A stretch of DNA of 64,000 bases from Brevibacillus choshinensis (GTDB lineage Bacteria; Bacillota; Bacilli; Brevibacillales; Brevibacillaceae), in contig NZ_LJJB01000010.1 of the NCBI RefSeq assembly GCF_001420695.1, forward strand, positions 1,613,114-1,677,113, given 5' to 3'. A program made the position numbers and the translations under genes. The notes under the pieces are model-generated. The model made no database searches, was not told where the DNA came from, and was given only the letters and a program-made list of their open reading frames with translations. Below, piece after piece: positions 51,412-61,800 of this stretch. Position 1 is the stretch's first letter. The number at the start of each line of letters is the position of its first letter.

Positions 51412-52014
51412 TTGCGTAAACATCTTGATGCGAAAAACCTTAGAAGAAAAGGGCTTTCTGTTGATTTCGATTCGAATCCATTCTGGGAAAACAGCGAACA
51501 CAACTACTATCGACACGGTGGTGGAGGCCGTGGGGGCGGACGAGGAAAACGGTTTTTTGGGCGTGGCGATGTCAAATATGCATTGCTGGAGCTTTTATCA
51601 AAAGAACCGATGCATGGTTATCAAATGATGAAAGGGCTCGAGGAAAAATCGGGTGGCTTGTACACGCCAAGCCCAGGATCCATTTACCCTACCCTGCAAA
51701 TGCTCGAAGATCGTGATCTGGTCCAGGCAACAGAAATTGACGGAAAGAAGACGTATGCCATTACCGAGGCGGGGAGCTCCTTCTTACAGGAACGACCGGT
51801 GGAGAAACCTCTGGAGTCCTTTCATGACCATACCCGTGAGATGCTCGTTCGAGAAGACGAATTGGAACAAGATCTGAATGAGCTCGTCGAAGTGCTGAAC
51901 CGCTTGCACCGTGAATCGCTCCAGGATCCAACCAAGATGGCTCGACTGAGCTATTTCCTCAAAAAGGTACGTGGAAAGCTGGCGGGGCACTTTGAAGAGG
52001 TCGAAGAAAAATGA
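51412..52014 (+). CDS. PadR-family transcriptional regulator
   Basis: 200 residues, starting at a TTG with GGGAGGG six bases upstream. The first 50 residues are an unusual extension with a Gly/Arg-rich tract (HGGGGRGGGRGKRFFGRG). The PadR winged HTH follows (about 51-130): YALLELLSKEPMHGYQMMKGLEEKSGGLYTPSPGSIYPTLQMLEDRDLV; then an acidic helical dimerisation region. Overlaps the ABC exporter start by 4 bases. PadR proteins of this layout repress drug exporters and lift on ligand binding; the twin operator suggests autoregulation. Confidence 0.92.
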   Translation: MRKHLDAKNLRRKGLSVDFDSNPFWENSEHNYYRHGGGGRGGGRGKRFFGRGDVKYALLELLSKEPMHGYQMMKGLEEKSGGLYTPSPGSIYPTLQMLEDRDLVQATEIDGKKTYAITEAGSSFLQERPVEKPLESFHDHTREMLVREDELEQDLNELVEVLNRLHRESLQDPTKMARLSYFLKKVRGKLAGHFEEVEEK

Positions 52015-53843
52015 GATCGAACCCGAACCCTTTACGGTATGCCGCAGAGGTGAACCCCTCTCGTCGTTCCATCTGGAATATGTACAAACGCTTGCTGATC
52101 CACTCTCGGGAAAAATGGAAAACCATGATCGGAGCGATGGTAGCCATCATCGCGATCTCTCTGCTCGAGTTTGCGATTCCACAGCTGACCGCTTTTACGA
52201 TCGACCATGCCATTCCCGGAAAGCGTTATGATCAACTGCCCTGGATCGCAGTGGGAATTGTGGCTGCTGCCCTTCTCCTCAGCTTGTTTACCTATGTAAG
52301 CAGCTACCTGTTGTCGTACGTAGGTCTACATACCATTAATCGCTTGCGAAATGAATTGTATCGGCATATTCAGATGCAGGACATGGCTTTCTTTGACAAG
52401 ACGCGTACAGGGGATCTCATGTCTCGTATCACTGGCGATGTCAGTATCCTGCAACAGCTCGTCTCCTCAGGCATGCTGCAAATGGTCACGGAATTGGTCA
52501 CCTTCTTCGCCATCGCCATTTACATGCTGTATATCGATCCACAGTTAACTCTGCTCATGCTGGCTACCTTTCCTCTTCTCTTTCTGTTCACGCGAAAGGT
52601 CGGCAGGCGGATGCGTTCCTCTTTTAGAGCCGTACAGGAATCATCCGCAGAGGTCAACAACCACCTGCAAGAAAATCTGTCCGGTATTCGCCTCATGAAA
52701 GCGTACGCCAGCGAATCTTACGAGGCCGAGCGATTCACGAATCGCACCTCGCGTAACATGCAGGCCAGCATCACAGCCAATCGATTCACGGCCATATTTG
52801 CTCCCACTATTGATCTGTTAAATTACGTAGGGATGGCTGCCGTTCTCTTGTTTGGCGCTTGGCAGGTCATGTCGGGAGAACTGTCTATCGGAGCTATCGT
52901 CGCCTTTTTGGCCTATCTGCGACTGCTCCAAAATCCTGTGCGCCAGCTGAGCCGGATGATGAACATGATCCAACAGTCCGCAGCGGCATATGAACGGATC
53001 GAGGAGATTCTCGACACCAAGCCGAGCATTACGGAGAAAGAAAATGCCCGCCCTCTACCTATCATTCAAGGTTCGGTTGAGTATCGACACGTTGATTTCG
53101 CCTACCAGTCTGATGTTCCTGTTCTGCGAGATTTTCATTTGACCATCGCTCCAGGTACTATGACCGCTTTGGTAGGTTCATCTGGCGCTGGCAAATCGAC
53201 CGTGGCTCATTTGCTCTCCCGTTTCTACGATCCTTCGCGAGGCACTTTATTAGTGGATGGCATCGATATAAAAGATGTTCAAATCACCTCTTTGCGTGGA
53301 CAGCTCGGCATTGTCTCACAGGATATCGTTTTGTTGAACGGAACGATTCGCGACAACATCGCTTATGGAAAACCGGATGCCACTGATCAGGAAGTAGAAG
53401 AGGCTGCTAGAGCGGCAAACGCCCATGAATTTATCCAAGCATTCCCCGAAGGCTACCAGTCTCCTGTTGGGGAGCGCGGAGTCAAACTGTCCGGGGGTCA
53501 AAAACAGCGCCTGTCCATAGCGCGGGCCATTCTGAAGAATCCCCGTTTGATTATCCTCGACGAAGCCACTGCCGCGCTCGATACCGAGTCCGAGCAATTG
53601 ATTCAACACGCCCTATCCCAGCTCTTGGCTGGGCGCACCTGCCTCGTGATTGCTCATCGATTGTCCACGATCCAACAAGCCGATCAGATCGTCGTGCTGG
53701 AAAAAGGATCGATCATCGAAACCGGGACGCACGAGGAGCTGATTCGTCATCAAGGGCGCTACCAGCAGCTGTACGAACTGCAATTTCCGAATCGCCATAC
53801 ACAAGAGCTGCAGCAAAAAGAGCCGCTACCTTCGCCAAGGTAA
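52011..53843 (+). CDS. ABC exporter, fused permease and ATPase (MsbA/BmrA type)
   Basis: 610 residues: six membrane helices (about 35-330) and an ATPase domain with Walker A GSSGAGKSTVAHLL, Q-loop, signature LSGGQKQRLSIARAIL, Walker B RLIILDEATAALDTES and H-loop LVIAHRLS. A homodimeric half-transporter for lipophilic compounds or lipids. Its ATG overlaps the padR stop (ATGA), so expression follows that regulator. Ligand unknown; drug efflux is the family norm. Confidence 0.93.
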   Translation: MRSNPNPLRYAAEVNPSRRSIWNMYKRLLIHSREKWKTMIGAMVAIIAISLLEFAIPQLTAFTIDHAIPGKRYDQLPWIAVGIVAAALLLSLFTYVSSYLLSYVGLHTINRLRNELYRHIQMQDMAFFDKTRTGDLMSRITGDVSILQQLVSSGMLQMVTELVTFFAIAIYMLYIDPQLTLLMLATFPLLFLFTRKVGRRMRSSFRAVQESSAEVNNHLQENLSGIRLMKAYASESYEAERFTNRTSRNMQASITANRFTAIFAPTIDLLNYVGMAAVLLFGAWQVMSGELSIGAIVAFLAYLRLLQNPVRQLSRMMNMIQQSAAAYERIEEILDTKPSITEKENARPLPIIQGSVEYRHVDFAYQSDVPVLRDFHLTIAPGTMTALVGSSGAGKSTVAHLLSRFYDPSRGTLLVDGIDIKDVQITSLRGQLGIVSQDIVLLNGTIRDNIAYGKPDATDQEVEEAARAANAHEFIQAFPEGYQSPVGERGVKLSGGQKQRLSIARAILKNPRLIILDEATAALDTESEQLIQHALSQLLAGRTCLVIAHRLSTIQQADQIVVLEKGSIIETGTHEELIRHQGRYQQLYELQFPNRHTQELQQKEPLPSPR

Positions 53844-53855
53844 CGGCCTTTGTTC
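53822..53855 (+). terminator. Terminator of the padR-ABC operon
   Basis: GCCGCTACCTT and AAGGTAACGGC pair with one mismatch around a CGCC loop, then CTTTGTTCC. The stem overlaps the last codons. Confidence 0.7.
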
Positions 53856-53868
53856 CTTCATACGCTAT

Positions 53869-55239
53869 TTAAGATGGATCAACCAGACTTTTACGCTCCC
53901 AAGCTCGACTACGCCAGCGGAAAAACATCACGACTGCTCGAATCCATTCGTCCGCAGCGACTGCCAGCCAGACTCCAGCCAAACCAAGATTGGCATGGAA
54001 CGCCAAGACATAGCCCAGTGGCAGACTCACTCCCACCATCGAAATCAACCCCATATATACGGGGAATTTGGCATCACCGGCTGCCCGTAACGAGTTGATC
54101 AAAATAATGTTGAACACGCGTCCTGTTTCCAAGAAAATGCTCAACAGGATCACCTGCGTACTGATCCGGAGAATGTCCGGGTCGTTGGTGAACAGTCCCA
54201 TAATCGGCTCTCTGAATACAATCACGACAATATTGATGATTACGGTGCAGAGAAATCCCCAGCGCAAGCTTACCCAGACTCGCTGGTACGCTTCCTCCTG
54301 TCTGCCTGCCCCCACCAAGCGCCCGGTGATGATAGCCGTCCCCATCCCGATCGCCAGGCTAAACAGGTAAATAAACATGGAGATGTTGAGCACGTATTGC
54401 CTGGAAGCAAGTGCGGCGGCCCCCAAAAAGGTGACGTAGTACAAGAAGATGGCCTGACATCCGTTGTACGTAATTTGTTCAAAGGCAGAAGGAATTCCTA
54501 CGCTGCAAATTTTACTGACATATGATTTGGTGATCGTCACGTAATCCTTGAGTTCGACTTTGTACTCGATGAGTCGGTAATAGGCCCAGAAAAAGACGAT
54601 CAGGCCCAGACCTCTGCTAAAGACAGTCGAAATGGCCGCTCCTTCTACACCGAGCTCAGGGAAGCCCCCATTTCCAAAGATCAGCAAATAGTTACCCACC
54701 ACATGCACGATATTGATTCCTAGCGAGATCAGCATACTTTCTCGGGTATAGCCATACGTGCGGATCATACTTGCGAGCGTATTGATGATCGCTTGTAAAA
54801 ACAATCCTCCCCCGACAATCGCCGTGTACGACTGCGCCAGTTTGAGGATTTCTCCCTGCAGATTCATCGTGGAGAGCAGGGCACTTCCAAGTAGTAAAAA
54901 TCCAATACTGATCAAAATCCCGATCATGAGGTTTAGGGTTATGGCAATGGCCCCGATCTTCGCCGCCTCATCCAGCTTTCGCGAGCCAATATACTGCGCT
55001 ACCACGATCGACGCACCGTGGCCGATTACTTCCAGAACAAGAATCGCAATAAAAACAAACTGATTCGCTGCACCGACTGCCGATACAGCCTCATCGGACA
55101 CACCGCTGAGCATGAAGGTGTCTGTAATTCCAATGAGAGTAAACAAAAATAACTCCAGAAAAATGGGCCAGGTGAGGGAGAACAGACTGATCCTTTTTGT
55201 CTCCTCACCGCTCTGTACCTTTACAGTTTGGGCGTCCAT
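53869..55239 (-). CDS. MATE family efflux transporter
   Basis: About 456 residues, twelve helices: LFTLIGITDTFMLSGVSDEAVSAVGAANQFVFIAILVLEVIGHGASIVVAQYIGSRK in the first half and LASRQYVLNISMFIYLFSLAIGMGTAIITGRLVGAG in the second. The ATG at 55239 follows AAAGGTGA; upstream in-frame ATGs add residues foreign to the family. It is more like the YeeO/YoeA branch than the pump at 32363. Convergent with the ABC exporter; substrate unknown. Confidence 0.9.
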   Translation of the reverse strand: MDAQTVKVQSGEETKRISLFSLTWPIFLELFLFTLIGITDTFMLSGVSDEAVSAVGAANQFVFIAILVLEVIGHGASIVVAQYIGSRKLDEAAKIGAIAITLNLMIGILISIGFLLLGSALLSTMNLQGEILKLAQSYTAIVGGGLFLQAIINTLASMIRTYGYTRESMLISLGINIVHVVGNYLLIFGNGGFPELGVEGAAISTVFSRGLGLIVFFWAYYRLIEYKVELKDYVTITKSYVSKICSVGIPSAFEQITYNGCQAIFLYYVTFLGAAALASRQYVLNISMFIYLFSLAIGMGTAIITGRLVGAGRQEEAYQRVWVSLRWGFLCTVIINIVVIVFREPIMGLFTNDPDILRISTQVILLSIFLETGRVFNIILINSLRAAGDAKFPVYMGLISMVGVSLPLGYVLAFHANLGLAGVWLAVAADEWIRAVVMFFRWRSRAWERKSLVDPS

Positions 55240-55435
55240 GATGTCACCTTTCATATGGCATATGTAGCGCCATTTTACACCCTTCGCCAAACCGTTTGTA
55301 GAGTTTGTGACGTATCTTTACACGAAATTTATGTCTGCTTGTTTTTTCTGACAATCCTCTTGCGGCGTTTTTCCTGCCAATGTTATTGTTAGAGAGGTTT
55401 ATTCCACTCTTTGGCTAGACACTCCAGGAGGTATT

Positions 55436-55795
55436 ATGGCTCGTATACTTATTGCTGATGACTCCGTAGTCGTTCGAGAATACTTGAAGGTAATATTGGA
55501 ACGAGCTGGACATCAGGTTATCGCAGAAGCAACCAGAGGAACCGAAGCATTTCAAAAGTATATCGCCTATCAGCCGGATCTGGTAACCATGGATATTAAC
55601 ATGCCAGATATGAACGGGATCGAGGCCGTAAAAGTGATTATTAGCCGATTTCCTGAAGCGAAAATCATTATGGTGAGTACACACGGTCTGAAGCCCCTCG
55701 TTTTTGAAGCAGTGAAAGCGGGTGCCACGCACTACATCATTAAACCAATAAACGAGGAGAAGCTACTAGTTGCCATCGAAAATGCCCTTATCTGA
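55436..55795 (+). CDS. CheY-like single-domain response regulator
   Basis: 119 residues, receiver only. Acidic pocket ADD (residues 7-9), phospho-accepting Asp53 in VTMDINMPDMNG, Ser/Thr switch in MVSTHG, Lys104 in IIKPIN. CCAGGAGG precedes the ATG. No output domain, so it signals through protein contacts, as in chemotaxis or phosphorelays. Its stop lies 20 bases from the convergent stop of the giant CheA-like kinase, the likely partner. Confidence 0.92.
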   Translation: MARILIADDSVVVREYLKVILERAGHQVIAEATRGTEAFQKYIAYQPDLVTMDINMPDMNGIEAVKVIISRFPEAKIIMVSTHGLKPLVFEAVKAGATHYIIKPINEEKLLVAIENALI

Positions 55796-55815
55796 AACTC
55801 GGGAAGGGCCCTCTC

Positions 55816-58800
55816 TTATACATGCCGCAAGTAGCTCTCTTCTTCTTTCAGTGGAATGCGAAAGTGAAAGCGAGTGCCTTTCCCTTTCTGCGTACTGATA
55901 TCCACCGTACCCCCTAAACGCTCGACCTCCCGTTTTACAATCGACAAGCCGACTCCTCTGCCTGATAGCTCGCTGGCCACTTCTATCTTCGTACTTACAT
56001 CCTCTTTAAACAGCTCATTGAGCCATTCCTGTTCACTCTTGGTATCATCCCAGCCTTTTTCCTGTCCTACCATTTTGAGGCGTTCCAGATCGACTCCCTT
56101 GCCATCATCGGAAATGGTCAAGTGTAACATCGAGCCTTCCTGTTTAATCTGGCAACGTATGGTCCCCCACCGCTCTTTTTGTTGCGCCACACGCTCTACT
56201 TCATCCTCAATTCCATGATCCAGCGCATTGCTAAACACGTGAACCAGACAGCTTACGAAGTTTCCAAATCGTTGTGGATCCACCCAGACATCCTCTGCAT
56301 CGATCTGCAGCGGATAGATCCGTTTGTCCAAACGAGCAGACACTTTCGCCATATATTCGTCATATCGGGACAAGAGCTCTGTGAACGGACGATTGCGCAG
56401 ACGAGAAAATTCATGCAGCAAATGCTCCTGCCCTTCCCCCTGCAAATACGTGGTCAGTTGACCAGAAAAAGCATTCCACCGATCCTTGGAGAAGGATACC
56501 GCCTTCTCCTTCTTCTCTAGGAAATCGGTTCCCAGCTGTTGTTTCACGATTTCCAAATCCTGCTGAATGGCCGAACAAATGGAGTCGATACCGCTCTGGA
56601 TCTCCCTCTCCACGTCAGGAGCAATGACCTTGTTTTTCGCCAAATGGACCAGAATGGACTCCATTTCATGCAGCTGTGCTGGTGTATGAATCAAATAGAA
56701 TTGACTAAAGTCGCCTTTAAATTGGTGAAGACGGCTAATTAATTGGTAGAGCTTTTCTGCCCCTTCTCCTTTTTCTGCCCAGATATGTTTCCATTCTGAC
56801 GTGACAAAGGACCTAAAGCTTTGCAAGACAGTTTCAAACAGATCAAGGCTGATGGCTACTGTAACTACCATCTTCAGACTTTGCCATTCTTGCTCCACCT
56901 TGTTTTCCAATGCTCGCTGCTCACTCAAGTCTGTCAGGATCAGCATCAATCCGCCTGAATATTCCCCGCTTCCCTCGTCGATCGGTTTGCATTCTACCTT
57001 CAATGGCAGGTGATTCACCATGATCTCCGTTGGAAACAAACTGAGATATAGCTCTCGTTGTGCTCCGTTTTCCAGCTCGAAATACTTGTTCAACAGTGAC
57101 TCGATAAAGACCTGATCTTCCTTGCTATCCGGATACAGCAGTTCTGGGATGCTCAAACCAGCCAGCTCTCTGCCAAACATTCGGACGCACTCCTGACTGT
57201 ACTCCGAATGGATAAGCAAGTTCCTGCAAAACGATAAGAAGCCCTGCCCCGCATTATTCAACAAGTTTTTATTAGCACGTAGCAGCGTTTCGATCTTGTC
57301 CGTCCGCTCTGCTACGATTTTTTCCAACGACTGATTCCACTGCTCCAGCTGATGGTACAACCGGGCATTTTCGATGAAGGTCGCGATTTGGGAGAACAGC
57401 AAACGTAATAGCTCTGTCCGTCCTTCATTGAATACATGCGTGGACTCGTTATTCTCCAAATACACCACACCTACCATCTTCCCTTGCTGCCACAGCGGCG
57501 CACACAAAATCGACTTCGGCATGTTTTTCGTAATGTAAGGATCCTTGAAAAAGATCGCTTCTACGTAGGCTTCGTGAAGGACCAATATCTCTTCTGTACG
57601 CATCACGTAATTTACCGTAGCTACGGAGAGAAGACTTCCCTGTTCATACGGAATGGACTGCAGGATTTCGATATCCTCATCGATGCTGCCTGCCGCTTCG
57701 ATGAACCATTCACTTTCATTTTTCAGGATGATGAACCCGCGCTGTGCTCCAGCATTGCTCATGACGGTACGCAGCATCGTTGCCAGTAGTTTATCCAGCT
57801 TGATTTCGCTTGCAATCATCTGGGATGCCTTGATGACCGTCATAAGATCGACCATGTCTGGGGTGTGTCCCGTGACGGTGATGTCCGTAATTGCCTGATG
57901 ACTGCCGATCCGTTCCGTGGAAAAATGGTTTTGCGCTTCGATGGCCTGAGCTTTGGCTACTGCTCCCCACTGCATATATCCAAAATGAGCTTCTGATAGG
58001 TAGAACGTAGAAACGGTTTCCATGCCCATGCTCAAATAATGCTTGGCAGCCAACTCGTATGCGATGGCTTCCTTTTGCAAAAATCCGTATTTTTTAGCAG
58101 ACTGAATGGCTTGTTCGTAGAAGGGAGTAGCCGCTTGGGGATCTCCCGACACTCGTATCCACTCTGCTCGCATCAGCAAATATTTATGATGGAAGTTTTC
58201 CACACAGTGCGTGGCCCACTTTTTCATCTTTGATAGATTTGATTTGATTTTCTTAGCGTATTTCCGCTTGTCTGCCCAGCTTGCTTGCGGATAAAGTCCC
58301 GTCAAAGCCAATGTCTGAATAAAGACGTGCTCGCTAACCAATATCTGTCCACTGACTGTTTCCATCCATTGCTCTGCTTCAGTGGTCATTTCTGCAGCTT
58401 CTCGGTAGTTCCCAAATAGAAAGTGCACCATCGATTTGTAGTAGTGATACATGTATCGTTTGTAGTTGGTGCCATCTGTTTGCAATCCCTTGACGTATGC
58501 TTCCTCATCAAAGTTCTCTTCACAAAATGCCGTTGGATCGCCTGCTTCCGTTCTCGTAAAACAGTGCAGGGCTTGCTTTAAAAGCAAGAGTCGGTCATCA
58601 TGATCGACCACCTTGAGCTGGCGGATGAGATCGGCATAGAGCCCGATCTGTTGACGTAACTCATCGATGGGGGAGCCGCAGTACAGCATGGCTTCCAGCA
58701 GTCCGTGAGCGTTGTAGGCGACATAGATGTTTCCACCGCTCTCCAAGCCATGCTGGATCGCTTTTTTCAGCAACGGAATGTTGGTTTTGGCATGATCGCG

Positions 58801-61800
58801 CCAGTGGTTGATCATAATCGCGAATGCACCGTACGCTTTGGTCATTGCGATCGGGTCGTGAAAACTATCCGCAACACTGCACGCCAGCAAGCCATAGTCA
58901 TATCCTTCCTGATACTTGCCAAACTGGGCAGCCTGTACAATTCCATACCCGGTATATCCATTCGCAGAGGCCACATCATTGCCATGCACGAGAGAGAGAT
59001 GAAGGACTCGCAGGATCGTCAGGGCAAACCAGTTCATATCGACAAAGTACGAAGAGGGGCCTGCGTAGCTGATAATATTCATGGCCATTCTGTAGTTTTC
59101 ATCCGGAACATTAGGCATGTAGAGCAGCTCATCTGCTTTTCGTCCCTTTAGTTTCCGCTTGATTTGCCACATTTCCTTGATGATGTCCAGCTTCCCTGGT
59201 TTGTTTGGAATCGAGACACCCAGCAGTTGCAAGGCTTGGTTGGCAATATCAACGACGAGCGGGAATTTTGCCAGACTCGTGTACATGTGCACCTGAATTT
59301 CGAGGATCCGCACCTGCTCTGCATTGGTTTGCGCGTATTGCTTGACAAGTGCAAACAATGATTCGGCCGTGTCAAAGTTGTTGCACAAATACTCGGCTTC
59401 TGCCCTCATGGTGTAGAGCTCCACGGCCAGTTGGCGATTCAGCTCCCAGCCTTCTTCCCGAAGCACTTCTGTCCCCTGCCGGAAAAACCGCAGAGCGGCG
59501 TCAAAAGCCGTCGACAGCTTGGCCCGCTGACCAGCGAGCAAATGGCAGTGTCCCACGTGCATTCTCTCTGTATGATCATCGATTAGTTCCGCACCTTGAT
59601 ACATATGATTGCAAATCTCAAAGAGGAGTTCCGATTCGTAGGAATGAGTCAGCTCACGCATCATTCTCCCCAGCTTCAGGTGAACCATCTCTCGCTCCAC
59701 CTCAGACAACAGGGAATAAGCTGCTTGCTGAATCCGGTCGTGCAAGAACGTGAAGTGAACCTTCATATGAATAGCAGCATCTTCTTCCTCCAACGCCGCA
59801 TAAGCCAAATAGCTGTCGCCCTCCAATGGATACAGCAAGCCTTCCTCAACTGCTGGCCATATGTGGCGGATCGTTTCGGATTCCTTTTGATTTCGAGCTT
59901 TGGCTACCATATGCAAATAGAAGTGATTGCCCAAGCATGCTGCATAAGCCAACAGTTTTTGTGTCAGCATGGGTAGCAATCGCATCCGTTCGACCAGAAA
60001 ATCCGCGACATTGTCCGCAGTGTCCAGCTTCTCGATTTCTTCCAGACTCCAGATCCAATCGCCTGGATCCGTTACGTACTTCATCAAACCCTTGTCATAC
60101 AGTGATTTTAAAAACTGTCGGGTAAAGAAGGGATTCCCCGCCGTTTTCCTGTGCACAATGAGCGCCAGAGGCTGGGTGGACTCCGGTACAGCCTGAATGG
60201 TATCTGCCAGCAATTGAGCAATTTCATCGACTTCCAACGGGTGTAAGGAAATTTGCCGAAGGATTCGATTTTGGCTGCCCAGCTCAATCAACGCGCTCAT
60301 GAGAGGATTCATCAGACTGCCTTCCTGCTCGCGATATGCACACAGAAGCAAGAAATGACTCACTTGGAGATCACTGATCATTTCCTGAATTAGGAACAGC
60401 GAAGAAGGGTCGGCCCATTGCAGGTCGTCCAGAAACAATACGAGCGGATGCTCTGGCTTTGCCCAGATGCGCACAAACCGCTGCATGACCATTTGAAAAC
60501 GATTTTTGGCTTCTGTGGCGGGCAGCTCGGGAACAACAGGCTGTTTGCCGATGATCATCTCCAATTGCGGAATCACATCCACAATGACCTGACCCAACCC
60601 CTGCAAAGCCTCCAGGATCGTTTCGCTCCACATGTGTAGCTCTCGTTCATTGCCCGTGAGAATTTGTCGGATCAAATCTTGAAAGGCCAACAGAATAGCC
60701 GAGTAAGGCACGCTCTGTTTGTACTGATCAAACTTCCCCGAAATAAAGCGCCCTTTCCCTTGCAGGAACGCTTTCTGAGCCTCTCGGACTAGAGCTGATT
60801 TACCCACTCCCGCGTTTCCGCTGAGCATGACAAGCCGGGTAGCGCCATTACTGATTTGCTCGAACGACTCGGTCAAGAGGACCAATTCCTGCTCTCGTCC
60901 ATACAGCTTTTCCGAAATATGCAGCTGGTTGGTTCGATCCTGTATACCCAAAGGAAACGGGTTGATAGACCCATCCACTTGTAGCAGATCCAGACATTTT
61001 TCCAGATCGGCAATCAGTCCTGAGCTGCTCAGATAACGATCCTCTACGTTTTTCGACAAGCACTTCAACACTAGATCGGATAAAACAGCAGGAATGGACG
61101 GGTGACTCTGATTCGGTGGAACGGGCTTTCGTGCCATATGCGCATGGACAAGCTCCAAGGCATCCGTCGAGAGAAACGGAGGTCTCCCCGTCAGCATCTC
61201 GTACAGGCTGATCCCAAACGAATAGAAATCAGAACGATAATCGACTGTCCGGTTCATTCTTCCTGTCTGTTCGGGGGACACGTAGCGCAAATTCCCTTGC
61301 CATTCTTTCGGGTTCATGGCGCTTTGGTACTCTTGATAGAGTCGGGTAGACAACCCAAAGTTAATGAGCTTAACGTCAAAGGTATCTGGGTGAACCAATA
61401 TATTTGCAGGATTGATGTCTTTATGGACGACGCGACTCTGATGGACTTTCTTCATGGCGTGAGCGACACCCAGCGCGATCGTGAGAATCTCCCGAATCGA
61501 CAACTCTCGCATTTTCATCAGAAGGGAGAGTGGCAAGCCACCGTGATCTTCCGTAATCAGCAACGTCTCTCGATCATTGTGGACGAGTTCTACGATCGCT
61601 TCGACTGCCTCGGATTGAATAGACTCCAGGATTCGATATTCGTGCTTCAGCTTCCATATCGAGTCGTTGCGAGGGATTCCCTTTTGCTGAGTCTTGATGA
61701 TAACAGGCAGATTGTCTACGATTCTGAATGCGCGGTAGACACCCATATTTACATGGTTTGAGACGAATTCCGTAATCCTGTACCCAGGCACCAATAACTT

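Noticed and set aside
55796-55815. Terminator between the CheY-like gene and the convergent giant kinase gene
   Set aside because: Only a short GGGCCC palindrome is present, with no adequate stem-loop or T run.
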